Positions 1 through 8,420 of a DNA stretch of 41,277 nucleotides are shown here, piece after piece. The notes under the pieces were generated by a model, which worked only from the letters and a program-made list of their open reading frames with translations, was not told the DNA's origin and did not search any database. The stretch spans positions 1 to 41,277 of the forward strand of contig NZ_MTHB01000031.1 in NCBI RefSeq assembly GCF_002220365.1, in the 5' to 3' direction. Origin of the DNA: Caballeronia sordidicola. Its GTDB lineage: Bacteria; Pseudomonadota; Gammaproteobacteria; Burkholderiales; Burkholderiaceae. Position 1 is the first letter of the stretch, and each line of letters opens with the position of its first letter. The position numbers and the translations under genes are program-made.

Positions 1-246
1 CGGCGCCACGAGCTTGGGCGCGATCAGCTTCACAGTGTGGCCGTACTGTTGGAACATCCGCGCCCAGTGATGTGCACCCGAACAGGCCTCCATGCCAATG
101 AGACAGGGTGGCAACTGGGCGATCAGCGCGAGCAGTTGATCACGTGGGACACGCGGTTTGATCAATACCGGCTTGCCGGATTCATCCACGCCGTGAACCG
201 CAAAGACGTTCTTGGCAAGATCGATTCCGATGGTGACAATGGACAT
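1..246 (-). CDS. IS110-family transposase, N-terminal part (cut by window edge)
   Basis: Reading the minus strand from the ATG at 246 gives 82 codons that stay open to the window edge. The protein begins MSIVTIGIDLAKNVFAVHG, the RuvC-like DEDD start typical of IS110 transposases, with the first catalytic Asp in GIDLAK (residue 9). Further in, an LIGMEACSGAHHWAR segment carries the second acidic residue (Glu of MEAC). IS110 enzymes act as RNA-guided recombinases that use a DEDD domain plus a C-terminal serine domain; the latter would lie outside the window. Whether the gene is complete cannot be judged. The leader upstream of this start (247 onward) is unusually structured and is listed separately. 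Confidence 0.88.
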   Translation of the reverse strand, partial: MSIVTIGIDLAKNVFAVHGVDESGKPVLIKPRVPRDQLLALIAQLPPCLIGMEACSGAHHWARMFQQYGHTVKLIAPKLVAP

Positions 247-420
247 GGACTTCCCCTTTCGCTGGTGTTGATGAAGGTCGAGACTTCATCATGGCACTTT
301 GATGCCGAATTGCGGCTTCCGCCGCAGCCTCGGGACGGGGAAGTCCCTTTCATTCGACAGAACCACTGCGGCGCCTGCTCGTGCTCATGCTGCCGGAACG
401 TGCGTGGCGCCTTGACCCCG
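247..420 (-). ncRNA. Candidate IS110 bridge RNA / structured leader
   Basis: The non-coding stretch directly upstream of the IS110 start can fold into a closed multi-branch structure. An outer perfect 10-bp stem joins 247-256 (GGACTTCCCC) with 337-346 (GGGGAAGTCC). Inside it sit a perfect 7-bp hairpin, 270-276 with 284-290 (GATGAAG/CTTCATC, 7-nt loop), and a perfect 6-bp hairpin, 311-316 with 321-326 (TGCGGC/GCCGCA, 4-nt loop). IS110-group elements are known to encode their target- and donor-pairing bridge RNA in the non-coding end upstream of the transposase, so position and fold both fit. The exact ends are guesses. No covariation could be examined. Confidence 0.42.
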
Positions 421-556
421 CATAGAAAGTTGACGCGGCCGTCTTATACATGAATGATCGGCATATTGGAGCCACTCTATAATCGGCGTATGAAGCGACC
501 TCGGGAACGGCGTCATCGATCTCCTTTGGTCACTGCTGTCTAGTGGCGCTGTAGTG

Positions 557-570
557 CGAAACGCGTTTCG
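557..570. repeat. 14-bp perfect palindrome in IS21 leader
   Basis: CGAAACGCGTTTCG reads the same on both strands and lies 46 bp upstream of the istA start at 616. The sequence from about 537 (TGTCTAGTGGCGCTGTAGTG) may be the terminal end of the IS21 element, which typically starts with TG. The palindrome could be an end-binding site for the transposase; this is inference. Confidence 0.45.
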
Positions 571-615
571 AATTTCCGTGACTTGCTGTCTTCGGAGTCT
601 TTACCCGGGGGGGCG

Positions 616-960
616 ATGAGTAACAGAAGATTCGAAGTGTTTGAATACCGACAAGTTTTAGCGCGAATGCGGCAAGGCGATTCAGATTGCGACATTGCAA
701 ACGCGAGACTGATGGGCCGCAGCAAGCTCAATGGCGTGCGTGAATTTGCGCTCACCCAAGGCTGGCTTGAACCAGATCTGCCGCTACCGTACGATGCCGA
801 ACTGGCGGGCATCTTCGGACGAAATACAGGCGTCGCTCGCAACTGCATCTCATCGCTGGAGCCGTTTCGTGATTTGATCTGCACCTCGTTCGATGCCGGC
901 GTTCAAGGCACGACGATGTATGGCGACCGAGACCGGGCGGTTTCTGATCCACGCCCTTGA
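616..960 (+). pseudogene. istA: IS21-family transposase IstA, N-terminal fragment
   Basis: The ATG at 616 follows a G-rich leader. The product starts MSNRRFEVFEYRQVLARMRQ and continues with DSDCDIANARLMGRSKL, the N-terminal helix-turn-helix region of IstA-type transposases (sequence-specific end binding). Similarity to IstA can be followed to about residue 90 (FDAGVQGTT). After that the reading frame leaves the family pattern and stops at 960, so the DDE catalytic core and the istB partner are missing here. This is a dead remnant left next to the TetR gene, which ends 17 bp further on. Confidence 0.75.
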
Positions 961-976
961 AAAGCGTCGTCAGATG

Positions 977-1648
977 TCAACCGTGCTTGTCAGCACTTTG
1001 ATTGACGAAACCATCCCAACCTAGCATCGCGATTTTGGCGACCACTTCAAGAGCTTCGCGGTCGGTGTCGTCTCGAGCCAAAATCGACATCCCGCTTTGA
1101 ATGTTTTGCACGAAACGCGCGAGGCCCGCGACATCGACGGAATCCAGAAGGTCACCCTCCGAAACCGCGCGCTCGAAACGTGCTTTCAGGCGGCCAAAAA
1201 CGACACCGCGTGCTGCCCGCAGGAGGTTGCCGATTTCCTGATCGCCGTCGCCGTCGACAGCCGACAGTGTTGCCATACAGCCACGAGGAACGTCGGCGAG
1301 CGACCCGCTCAGCGCCGCTGCGGAATCCATTAAGTAGGCGTTTGCCGCGCACCTTGCTGTTGCAGCGGCTCCAAACTTGTCCCAAACAAGCCCTTGATAC
1401 TTTTCGCCGTAGTGCCTCAGCGCCGCTGCGTAAAGCTCCTTTTTTGAACCGAATGCAGCATATAGGCTGGGAGCCTCTATGCCGATCGCTTCGGTGAGAT
1501 CGATGATTGAAGTTCCGTCATAGCCTTTGAGCCAGAACAATCGGGTCGCGATACCGAGCGCCTCGTCACGATCAAACACGCGTGGTCGCCCCCGACCGCG
1601 CCGAAGCGGAAGTCCTTCGGTCACTGCCGTCTTATGCGATTTTTTCAT
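977..1648 (-). CDS. TetR/AcrR-family transcriptional regulator
   Basis: A 223-residue protein. After a basic tail (RRGRGRPRVFDRDEAL) comes a TetR helix-turn-helix at about residues 28-75, with the recognition part IDLTEAIGIEAPSLYAAFGSKKELYAAAL. The C-terminal half is the family's variable ligand-binding and dimer domain. It is divergent from a short-chain dehydrogenase that starts 79 bp away, and the intergenic region holds the palindrome TTAGTGAACACTAA. The usual reading is that the regulator represses both itself and the reductase until a ligand releases it. No strong ribosome-binding site is seen before the ATG at 1648, so the start is fairly but not fully certain. Confidence 0.87.
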   Translation of the reverse strand: MKKSHKTAVTEGLPLRRGRGRPRVFDRDEALGIATRLFWLKGYDGTSIIDLTEAIGIEAPSLYAAFGSKKELYAAALRHYGEKYQGLVWDKFGAAATARCAANAYLMDSAAALSGSLADVPRGCMATLSAVDGDGDQEIGNLLRAARGVVFGRLKARFERAVSEGDLLDSVDVAGLARFVQNIQSGMSILARDDTDREALEVVAKIAMLGWDGFVNQSADKHG

Positions 1649-1700
1649 AGTCCACTACATATATCGATTGACTTGATTTCCCAACCCACCTAACATTTCC

Positions 1701-1714
1701 TTAGTGAACACTAA
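1701..1714. promoter_or_regulatory. Probable TetR operator (TTAGTG-AA-CACTAA)
   Basis: A perfect 6-bp inverted repeat with a 2-bp centre lies in the 79-bp gap between the divergent tetR and SDR genes, 13 bp before the SDR start. Size and position fit a TetR dimer site that would block the SDR promoter. The SDR ribosome-binding site (AAAGGTG, 1717-1723) follows immediately. Confidence 0.6.
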
Positions 1715-1727
1715 ATAAAGGTGAATT

Positions 1728-2468
1728 ATGAACGAGTTGAATGGAAAGCGCGCGTTGGTGACCGGCGGTTCGCGCGGGATCGGCGCTGCCATCGCTATTG
1801 CGCTTGCGGAGAAGGGCGCGGACGTTGCCATTACATACGAGCGCTCAGGTGACCGCGCGGCTGCAGTGGTGCGGTCAATCGAGGAAAAAGGACGGAAGGC
1901 GTTCGCGATCCAGGCTAACAGCGCCGATCCGGACGCAATCAAGCTCTCTGTAGAAAAGGCACTGGGCGCCCTCGGCGGGCTCGATATCCTCGTCAACAAT
2001 GCCGGCATCGGTCGCGCCGGGACTGTTGCCGACATCAGTCTTGAAGACATCCAAGCCCTTCTCGACGTCAACGTACGGGCACCGCTGCTCTTTGCGAAAG
2101 CTGTGATTCCGCATCTCCAAGAGGGAGGTCGCATTGTCTCTATAGGTTCAAGTCTCGCTGAGCGGGTGCCATTCCCTGGGATGACGGCCTACGCGATGAC
2201 GAAGTCTGCACTTCTCGCCTTCACACGTGGCCTGTCTCGCGAATTGGGTCCGCGCAACATTACGGCAAACCTTATCCTCCCCGGGCCAGTCGACACAGAG
2301 ATGAATCCGGCCAATAGCCCAATCGCGGATGTAACCCGTAGTATGTTGGCTCTCGGCCGCTACGGCAATCCCGAGGAAATCGCCGCCGCTGTTGTCTTTC
2401 TTGCCAGCCCAGCTGCCAGCCTCATCACTGGCGCGATCATTGCCGTTGATGCCGGCGCGAACGCCTGA
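1728..2468 (+). CDS. Short-chain dehydrogenase/reductase (SDR)
   Basis: A 246-residue classical SDR of normal length. The Rossmann NAD(P) motif TGGSRGIG is at residues 12-19, NNAG at 90-93, the catalytic Ser at 141-142, and the Y-x3-K pair at Y155/K159 (YAMTK). The C-terminal PGPVDTEM and ITGAIIAVDAGANA stretches are typical of FabG-like 3-oxoacyl reductases. The substrate cannot be read from the sequence. The divergent TetR neighbour suggests an inducible reductase. It could in principle supply the missing 3-hydroxyacyl-CoA dehydrogenase step of the catabolic cluster, but an IS66 remnant and a second regulator lie between them, so this is weak. The stop codon directly abuts the IS66 remnant. 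Confidence 0.88.
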   Translation: MNELNGKRALVTGGSRGIGAAIAIALAEKGADVAITYERSGDRAAAVVRSIEEKGRKAFAIQANSADPDAIKLSVEKALGALGGLDILVNNAGIGRAGTVADISLEDIQALLDVNVRAPLLFAKAVIPHLQEGGRIVSIGSSLAERVPFPGMTAYAMTKSALLAFTRGLSRELGPRNITANLILPGPVDTEMNPANSPIADVTRSMLALGRYGNPEEIAAAVVFLASPAASLITGAIIAVDAGANA

Positions 2469-3122
2469 AGCTGCACTCGTTGCCGATGATATCCCAGTGG
2501 GCCAGTTCTGGCCGGCGCGTTCTGCGGGGCTGGCAAAGGAAGGCTGTAACGGGGCTCGGCGCGCAAGCAAGCCATTGGTCGGAATCCCTTTGTCGATCAC
2601 ATGCGGCGGGACCGGCGCCTGAATCAACGTCTCGCACGCTTTACATGCCCACTTCCCACGGATATGGCGCTCAACGGTGAACACGCCCGGCGTGTAGTTA
2701 AGCTTCTCGCTGATATCCTCGCCGATGCGCACGCGCTGGCAGCCACAGTGGCAGCTCAACTCCGTCGGCTCGTGGTGGATGTCGGTACGGGGCAACTGGG
2801 GTAGCAATGGCGAGCGTTTGGCCTGTTTGCGGGGCTTCTTCTGCGGCGCGTCCGAGCGCAGTTCATCCAGCTCGGCCTGCAGCGCGACCAAATTTTCATC
2901 GATGGCCTCGTCCAGCAAGCTCAACTGCTCGGCGGTGAACTGTTCGCTACGTCTGCCGAATTGCAGGCGTTTGATGACCAAGAGACTGTGGGTGAGCTGG
3001 TCAATGCGCGTTTGGCGGTAGTGCGATTCACGCGTCTTCTCGTCGACCTGGGTCATCAACCGCCGCGCGAGTGCGCGCAGTTGATCGGGATTCAGGGCAT
3101 CGAGATCAGTGGGTGAATTCAT
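2469..3122 (-). pseudogene. tnpC: IS66 transposase TnpC, truncated and frameshifted
   Basis: From the ATG at 3122 the product runs through the leucine-zipper-like N-terminus (RIDQLTHSLLVIKRLQFGRRSEQF), the zinc-binding part (ELSCHCGCQR, GKWACKACETLIQAP) and VIDKGIPTNGLLA. Around 2560 the frame is lost. A shifted frame still reads RYSLPLP and HRQRVQLQ, matching the family's YADHLPLYRQ and GVQLQ positions. The DDE core is absent, so the gene is dead. The open frame continues as nonsense to 2148 inside the SDR gene on the other strand, which is coincidental. Confidence 0.78.
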
Positions 3123-3180
3123 GCCCCCAAGTTTGCCAGTGCCAGCGCGCTGAGGGAATCGAAACTGTTTACGTCATTTG

Positions 3181-3514
3181 CTACACCACCGAGATTACGT
3201 GGTCATGTGCCAGCGTTTGCCACGGCGGCACGATCACAAGCGCACGCAGCTGCTCAGGATTCAATATCTCTGCAATCTCAGTATGGGCATTGGCCTAAAC
3301 GAAATGACCCTTGTTCAAGCGTCGTGCAGCCAGCCAGATGCCAAATCCGTCGTACACCAGGACCTTCATGCGTATCGTGCCGATTGGCAAACAGATAAGC
3401 ATGGTGAGGCCGTGCGGACCCAAATACCTTCACCACGCGCGCAAGGATGGTGTCGGCACCGGCACGCATATCAAGAGGTTCGGTCGCAAGCCAAATGTCG
3501 TCGATGCGGATCAT
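3181..3514 (-). pseudogene. tnpB: IS66 accessory protein TnpB, frameshifted
   Basis: The start MIRIDDIWLATEPLDMRAG...PHHAYLFANR is the canonical IS66 TnpB/Orf2 N-terminus. After LFANR the frame slips. The correct continuation (MKVLVYDGFGIWLAARRLNKGHFV) lies in another frame, then meets a stop, and the tail LNPEQLRALVI is still readable, with the final stop at 3181-3183. It overlaps tnpA by 4 bp (ATGA), as in intact elements. Confidence 0.78.
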
Positions 3515-3906
3515 TGCAGCACCTCCCGAACCCAGGCCGCGCTGTCACTTAAGCAAAAGTGCGGCCACAGCACCGACACGGTTGTGCCATTGCGCGCAAT
3601 GTCGATGCGCACGTTCACTTGCGCAGCATCGGGCGCTTGTGGTGTCGGCGCGGTCATTGGCAGCGCGATGAAAGAAGGCTTGATCTCGACATCAACCGGT
3701 TTGCGCGCCGGCGTCGCGGCATCGCTCGGATTGTCGACCTCTTTGATCCAACGCCGCAGCACATTGGGATTCATACCATGCGAGATCGCGACGCCTGAAC
3801 ATGACACGCCAACCTGCCGGCACTGCTCGATAAGCTTCGACTTAAACGCGGGGCTAAAGGTCCGCCGCGTGTGGCCGGTCGGAACATCTTGAGCAATAGT
3901 GTGCAT
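3511..3906 (-). CDS. tnpA: IS66 TnpA (Orf1), helix-turn-helix protein
   Basis: A 131-residue intact protein. The N-terminal half has the IS3/IS66 OrfA-type helix-turn-helix (TRRTFSPAFKSKLIEQCRQ...GMNPNVLRRWIKEV, about residues 14-55), followed by a proline-rich linker and a C-terminal beta-rich part (VNVRIDIARNGTTVSVLWP). It is the first gene of the IS66 set and overlaps tnpB by 4 bp. Although it is open, its partners are broken, so transposition would need help from another copy. Confidence 0.8.
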   Translation of the reverse strand: MHTIAQDVPTGHTRRTFSPAFKSKLIEQCRQVGVSCSGVAISHGMNPNVLRRWIKEVDNPSDAATPARKPVDVEIKPSFIALPMTAPTPQAPDAAQVNVRIDIARNGTTVSVLWPHFCLSDSAAWVREVLQ

Positions 3907-4041
3907 GTGTCCGCTTCCTGATCGTGGAAACGTATGCTCTTACCACAAACGACAGAAAACCAGATGACATCGCCGGATGCTTACGAACAAGTGCGGCAGT
4001 GGCGAACAGCGCGCGCGGCGATTTTGTTGATAGCGCCCCGA

Positions 4042-4788
4042 TCAAACTTCACTGGGGCATGTCAATCCGGCGGCGAGAGTCTGGTGGAATCCGAAGAGGA
4101 AATTGTGTACGTGCGCTCGGATCAGGCGGGTCAGGTCGTCTGGCACCTCCATACGGTATATCCACTGCCGTACTCCCATATAGAAGAAGCTTGAATGAAA
4201 GCCCCAAAACAGCTCAAGGTCGATCTCAGTGGGCTCTGGCGGCATCTTCTTACTGGCCCGTATTTCGCGCAACACCGGCTTGAAGATTCTCTCATGCAAC
4301 AGGGAAATATAATGCTTGTTGAGAGAAGGATCGTCGAGAGCTGCGAACACCATCAATCTAATCCAGTCGTTGCTTAATATCGTGCGCGTGTAGTCCTCCA
4401 AATAGATGATCAGTCGTTCATCAAGGGGCTTCGACGCATCTATCAGCAACTCTTCCCACTCCGGATTCCAGCGGTAAAAAAAGACTTCGCGATATACGCG
4501 CTCAACCAGTTTGTCTTTGCTGCCAAAGTAGTGAAAGAGCAGAGGCTGTGCGACACCGATGTGCTTCGCGAGTTCACGCGTTCCTACGCCGAATCCATGA
4601 GCCGAAAAATATTCGACCGCGCGCCGCACGATCTGAGCTTCCCGGTCCGCTGCTAGCATGTGTTTGGCTCTGACCCTTTCGGTTGTGCTTTCCAGGGTCG
4701 ATCGCAGGGTCGCAACTGAGCCCTTGCGACGGGTCTTGCGCTCTACTAACATCTGCGCGAGCCCCGCAAACGAATTGTTTGGCTTCAT
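4042..4788 (-). CDS. TetR-family regulator of the catabolic block
   Basis: A TetR-type protein of 248 residues from the ATG at 4788. The frame stays open to a GTG at 4893, but those extra residues look unlike a TetR tail. An AAGGA lies 13 bp before the chosen ATG. The helix-turn-helix is RELAKHIGVAQPLLFHYFGSK, followed by the usual dimer helices (WIRLMVFAALDDPSLNKHYISLLHERIF). It lies on the same strand as, and downstream of, the aldehyde dehydrogenase-thioesterase pair, separated by about 500 bp of non-coding DNA. Its position suggests local control of the amine/acid catabolic genes, but no ligand can be inferred. The exact start is uncertain. Confidence 0.82.
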   Translation of the reverse strand: MKPNNSFAGLAQMLVERKTRRKGSVATLRSTLESTTERVRAKHMLAADREAQIVRRAVEYFSAHGFGVGTRELAKHIGVAQPLLFHYFGSKDKLVERVYREVFFYRWNPEWEELLIDASKPLDERLIIYLEDYTRTILSNDWIRLMVFAALDDPSLNKHYISLLHERIFKPVLREIRASKKMPPEPTEIDLELFWGFHSSFFYMGVRQWIYRMEVPDDLTRLIRAHVHNFLFGFHQTLAAGLTCPSEV

Positions 4789-5291
4789 CCGGCAGTTGGT
4801 TTCCTTGCTGACTGCATTAAGAATATTCGTGTCATCGCGCCGGAAAACTTTGGCTGCGATAAAGGAAAAAATGCAGATGCTTGACGAGAGCACTTCGGAA
4901 CAAATCTCTCTTGACGCCGAAGGTGCTGAACCAAGTATCCACGAATATAGCGGTCAATCGAGTTTGGCGACGCCACGTATTTAATGACTGACAACGGCTG
5001 TGGTCTTACCTAGCGGTGCTTTGTAAGACCTGTTTCCGTTCCGTCGATTAGCAAGTATGCAATTCGACGAGCTGGTTACGGCGAAAGTCACTAAGAGGTT
5101 CTTCACCAATTGTAGCGAGTTTTGTGAAAGCATCGCTCGACAGCGGCCGGCTGCATCGATTGCTGCGGAGCGCCGCGCAACAGGCCGCCGTCTGTGCCGT
5201 ATCCGAACCGGCTGGCGCATGTGTGTCGACTGCCTTTAGGAAGCTTTCGCGGTCGGCGCGGACGCAAGCCGTTGCGCTGCTGACGGCCTCC
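4789..5291. other. Non-coding stretch between tetR and aldehyde dehydrogenase
   Basis: About 500 bp without a convincing gene. Several short open frames exist on both strands but have neither family resemblance nor ribosome-binding sites. The regulator's promoter probably lies here. No clear terminator hairpin was recognised after the aldehyde dehydrogenase stop at 5292. Confidence 0.5.
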
Positions 5292-6782
5292 TCATTTCAG
5301 CTTGATGATGGTCGATTTTAGCTCGGTGTATTTATCCAGCGCGTGCAGCGAATTGTCGCGGCCGTTGCCTGATTCCTTGAAGCCGCCGAATGGAAAGTTC
5401 ATGTCATCGGTTTCTTCATAGCAGTTGACCCAGACCGTGCCTGCGCGCAATTGACGCGCCGTTTCGTGCGCGGTCGTCAGATCCGCGCTCCAGACCGAAG
5501 CGGCGAGGCCATATTCCGTATCATTGGCGAGGGCGATAGCTTCGTCCACGGAGTCGAACGTGATGACTGACAACACCGGCCCGAAGATCTCCTCTTTAAC
5601 GAGCGCGATATTGGCGCGGGGACAATCGAAAATTGTCGGTTCGATATATTGACCGCCGCTGCCATCTAGAACGCGATGCCCGCCCGTCAGCAGCGTGGCG
5701 TCTTTGCGGCCTTGCTTGATAAAATCCAGGACCCGGTCAACCTGTGATGCGTCGATCATGCTGCCCATGCGTGTATCGGGTGCTAGCGGATTGCAAGGCA
5801 TGTAGTTCCGTGCCGCGTTGAGCACCCGGTCTACAAATTCGGTCTTAATGTCACGATGAACCAGCAACCGCGAACCCGCGGTGCACATTTGCCCAGTGTT
5901 GTAGAAGACAGCATGAGCGACAGTGCGTGCCGCGCGCTCGAGATCGGGACAATCGGGCAGTATTATTTGAGGTGACTTGCCGCCTAGTTCGAGCCACGCG
6001 TGCTTGAGATTCGATTCGGCGGCGTAGCGTGCAATCTTACGGCCCACCGCCGTCGATCCGGTGAATGCAATGCAGTCTACATCCATATGGCTGGCGAGTG
6101 CCTGTCCAGTATCTCCAAAACCGGTGACAACATTGAGCGCGCCAGGCGGCAGGCCGGCCTCGACGGCCAATCGCGCGAACATCAGCGCGCTCAACGGCGA
6201 TTTCTCCGACGGCTTGAGGACAACACTGTTGCCGCAGGCGAGCGCCGGTGCACATTTCCACATTGCAATGAGCGCGGGAAAATTCCATGGCACGACCGCA
6301 GCGACCACGCCTACCGGCTCACGGGTCACTAGGCCGAGCAGATGCTTGCTAGCGGGTGCCACCTCGCCACTGACCTTGTCGATGGCTTCTGCAAACCAGC
6401 TAATGCAATTTGCGGCCGACGGAATATCGACACTGGTTGTATCGGCGATCGGTTTGCCGGTATCAAGTGTTTCGAGCAGGGAAAGTTCATCGGCATGCTG
6501 CCGGACGAGTTCCGCCCACCGTAGTAGTATTTTTTTCCGCTCGCGGGGTTCAATGCCTCGCCATGCGCCGCTGTCAAAGCAGCGTCGCGCAGCAAGGACC
6601 GCCTTATTCACCTCGGCCTCGCCGCAGCGCGCGACTTGTGAAAGAGCGCGTCCGTCGATCGGGCTAGTACACGCAAATGTCGCACCGTCGTGCGCATTGC
6701 AGGGTGCTCCGTTGATGAAGGCGCGGCCTTCGATCGCGAGGTCAGCGGCTCTCGTTTGCCACAATTCGAGTGTCATGTTCAT
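5292..6782 (-). CDS. PuuC-like NAD(P)+ aldehyde dehydrogenase
   Basis: A full-length ALDH of 496 residues. Asn167 (PWNFP), Lys190 (VLKPSE), the general base Glu265 (LELGGKS) and the nucleophile Cys300 (GQMCTAG) are all present. Overall the sequence resembles E. coli PuuC (gamma-glutamyl-aminobutyraldehyde dehydrogenase), including the end FGGFKESGNGRDNSLHALDKYTELK. The family oxidises omega-amino or omega-trimethylammonio aldehydes to acids in the cytoplasm. Here it would make the acid that the CoA ligase activates. An AAGGA lies just before the ATG at 6782, and the gene starts 8 bp after the thioesterase stop, so the two form one transcript. 4-Trimethylaminobutyraldehyde, aminobutyraldehyde and aminopentanal are all possible substrates. 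Confidence 0.9.
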   Translation of the reverse strand: MNMTLELWQTRAADLAIEGRAFINGAPCNAHDGATFACTSPIDGRALSQVARCGEAEVNKAVLAARRCFDSGAWRGIEPRERKKILLRWAELVRQHADELSLLETLDTGKPIADTTSVDIPSAANCISWFAEAIDKVSGEVAPASKHLLGLVTREPVGVVAAVVPWNFPALIAMWKCAPALACGNSVVLKPSEKSPLSALMFARLAVEAGLPPGALNVVTGFGDTGQALASHMDVDCIAFTGSTAVGRKIARYAAESNLKHAWLELGGKSPQIILPDCPDLERAARTVAHAVFYNTGQMCTAGSRLLVHRDIKTEFVDRVLNAARNYMPCNPLAPDTRMGSMIDASQVDRVLDFIKQGRKDATLLTGGHRVLDGSGGQYIEPTIFDCPRANIALVKEEIFGPVLSVITFDSVDEAIALANDTEYGLAASVWSADLTTAHETARQLRAGTVWVNCYEETDDMNFPFGGFKESGNGRDNSLHALDKYTELKSTIIKLK

Positions 6783-6790
6783 GTCGTCCT

Positions 6791-7360
6791 TCAGGTAGGG
6801 GTTCGGCGGTTGATCCCAATGACGCGCCTTTTGTCGACGGGTCGGGAATCTTGCGAGTGCGCAGAGTGAATCACGTTCAAGCGCGCTAGAAGTCCGGGCG
6901 AAAAAGGGGCTGCCTGTCCTGCCTGCATGTCGACGTGCATAAGGAGCTGCTCCGCGTTAGCCAGCAACGCGCCGCTGCCCGCGTGATACATCTCATGAAA
7001 GATGTGCAACCGCTTGTGATCGACATCGAGCAAGCGCAGCGTCAAACGCAACGGCTCGCCCAGTGTCGCTTCTCGGAGATAACGAATATGCGTCTCGATC
7101 GTGTAGATCGAATGGCCGCCTGAGCGGTAGTCGTCGTCAATTCCGAGGTAGCGGAAGAACGCATCGCTACTATCGCCGAACACGAGCAAATAACACGACT
7201 CGCTCATGTGCTGGTTGTAGTCGACCCACCCCTGCTGCACGGTGCATCGATGCAATTCGAGTGGTACGGATACCACTGCCTCGAAATCAAAGGGCGTGGC
7301 TTTTTGGCCTTCATAAGCAGAGCGTAGCTGACGCGCGGACACCGCATCCTTGTTATTCAT
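6791..7360 (-). CDS. Hotdog-fold acyl-CoA thioesterase (CdhB/betainyl-CoA thioesterase-like)
   Basis: A 189-residue protein from the ATG at 7360, chosen because GGGAG lies 10 bp upstream; an in-frame ATG at 7399 has no such site. The 4HBT-type motif WVDYNQHMSES holds Asp47 and His51, and the segments IYTIETHIRYLREA, KRLHIFHEMYHA and AEQLLMHVDMQAGQAAPF follow the pattern of the thioesterases found in carnitine catabolism loci (P. aeruginosa cdhB; the C-terminal domain of rhizobial carnitine dehydrogenases). That family hydrolyses betainyl-CoA to glycine betaine and CoA. No carnitine dehydrogenase is visible here. It is co-transcribed with the aldehyde dehydrogenase. The betainyl-CoA assignment is inference from recalled similarity. 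Confidence 0.8.
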   Translation of the reverse strand: MNNKDAVSARQLRSAYEGQKATPFDFEAVVSVPLELHRCTVQQGWVDYNQHMSESCYLLVFGDSSDAFFRYLGIDDDYRSGGHSIYTIETHIRYLREATLGEPLRLTLRLLDVDHKRLHIFHEMYHAGSGALLANAEQLLMHVDMQAGQAAPFSPGLLARLNVIHSAHSQDSRPVDKRRVIGINRRTPT

Positions 7361-8420
7361 GTGCGTTGTACTCCCAGCGCAGGGTGATTTCGATGGCATT
7401 GTCCGACTGAGAACGCGTCAAGCCGCGACTTGCGCGGCCGCTGACGAACTCGTTTCCGGATAGTAGGTCGAGTTGCAAGTATTTTTCCCATAGAGAAATG
7501 CCGCTGTTTAAACAATAATGTGCTGTGGCCTTTTTGCATCGATCAATCGTTAAGCCTTGCCTATACTCTGCCTCATCGCATGGTTGGCGCTCTCCCGAGG
7601 TGGCCATATATAAGTGCCAAGACAGCAACTCCAGCAACCGCATCGGCACAAGCATGGGTCACTAACTCAAGAGACTGCGCGACCGTGGTCCGCTGACCGT
7701 GCATCTTGAAGGCTTGACGCAGTGTGTCCGTGCACCATCTCCGGGTCTGAATTAGCGTCGATCACTACGGGCGACTCTTACCCATGATGCGCCGATCTTC
7801 GAAAGAGGCATCTAGGAAGGGTATTTGTGAGGCTAGGTGCTGGCGCGCCACAGGACGTTCTGGCCGGAGATCCTCATCGAACTGCTTCATCGCTGCTTCG
7901 TATTCAGTCCAAACATCTGTCGAGACGGGCGGCTCTGTCCCAAGCTCTTGCAAAAGGCGTTCCGGCGACGTTTAGCTCGAACCCGTTTGGCTGCCCGCCG
8001 ACGCATCTAGGGGATGTCTACCGGAGCGCCTCCTTCGCCAACCTGCAGATTATGCAGCAGCAACTCGTGTGTTGATCTGCCACTCCAGCCCCTCGGAGTC
8101 GCGTCCAACCTTCATACGGCGCAGTTTCGCGATCAGCCGCTGAATGTGTTCGACTTTAACGGTGCGGTTTGCAAGGGCCGCCTGTTCCGAGTTGAGCGTT
8201 TCCTGCAGGTCGACAGCCATAAACTTTCCGCCAGAAGCGGTGAGGGCATATCGGTCGTTACATTGAGTTTGGCTGGGATGTCCGCGAGGCCCGGATGCAA
8301 CCGCGTGCTGTGACGACTGTAGAGCGAATTTGATCCGCCTGGCGTCCTCAATCCGGACAAACTGATAGAGATGATGTTCGCTTCGGACGAAACGACCAAA
8401 GTACCGGTCGAAGCACATGA
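7361..8420. other. About 1 kb of debris separating two halves of the catabolic block
   Basis: No intact gene. The minus strand at 8050-8250 carries an IS66 TnpC fragment (separate entry). The rest shows short frames without family resemblance. The promoter of the thioesterase-aldehyde dehydrogenase pair should lie in 7361-7700, but no convincing -35/-10 pair was recognised. The simplest reading is that an IS66 insertion and its decay split a formerly continuous run from enoyl-CoA hydratase to aldehyde dehydrogenase. Confidence 0.5.
8050..8250 (-). pseudogene. IS66 TnpC N-terminal fragment
   Basis: The minus-strand frame reads NRTVKVEHIQRLIAKLRRMK followed by VGRDSEGLEWQINT, which fits the coiled-coil plus FGRSSEKLEQQIEQL region near the start of IS66 TnpC proteins. 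Nothing recognisable follows downstream. Upstream in the same frame (to 8424) the sequence is not recognisable. Confidence 0.55.

Larger units (their letters stand above)
2466..3943 (-). mobile_element. Decayed IS66-family element (tnpA-tnpB-tnpC)
   Basis: Three genes in IS66 order (tnpA, tnpB, tnpC) run on the minus strand. Only tnpA is intact. tnpB has a frameshift and a stop, and tnpC is frameshifted and cut where it meets the SDR stop codon. On the minus strand the sequence entering the element reads GTAAGAGCATACG at 3943, resembling the GTAAGCG tip of IS66 elements, so 3943 is a possible outer end. The other end is lost. Confidence 0.7.

Noticed and set aside
2148..2465. C-terminal extension of the IS66 TnpC frame
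   Set aside because: It lies antisense within the SDR gene and has no transposase similarity.
4789..4893. Upstream GTG start (4893) for the TetR at 4.0-4.8 kb
   Set aside because: The extra residues are unlike TetR N-termini and lack a good ribosome-binding site; ATG 4788 is preferred, though not proven.
7510..7550. Possible sigma-54 promoter (TGGCCTTTTTGCAT) before the thioesterase
   Set aside because: The distance between GG and GC is 7 bases rather than the required 10.
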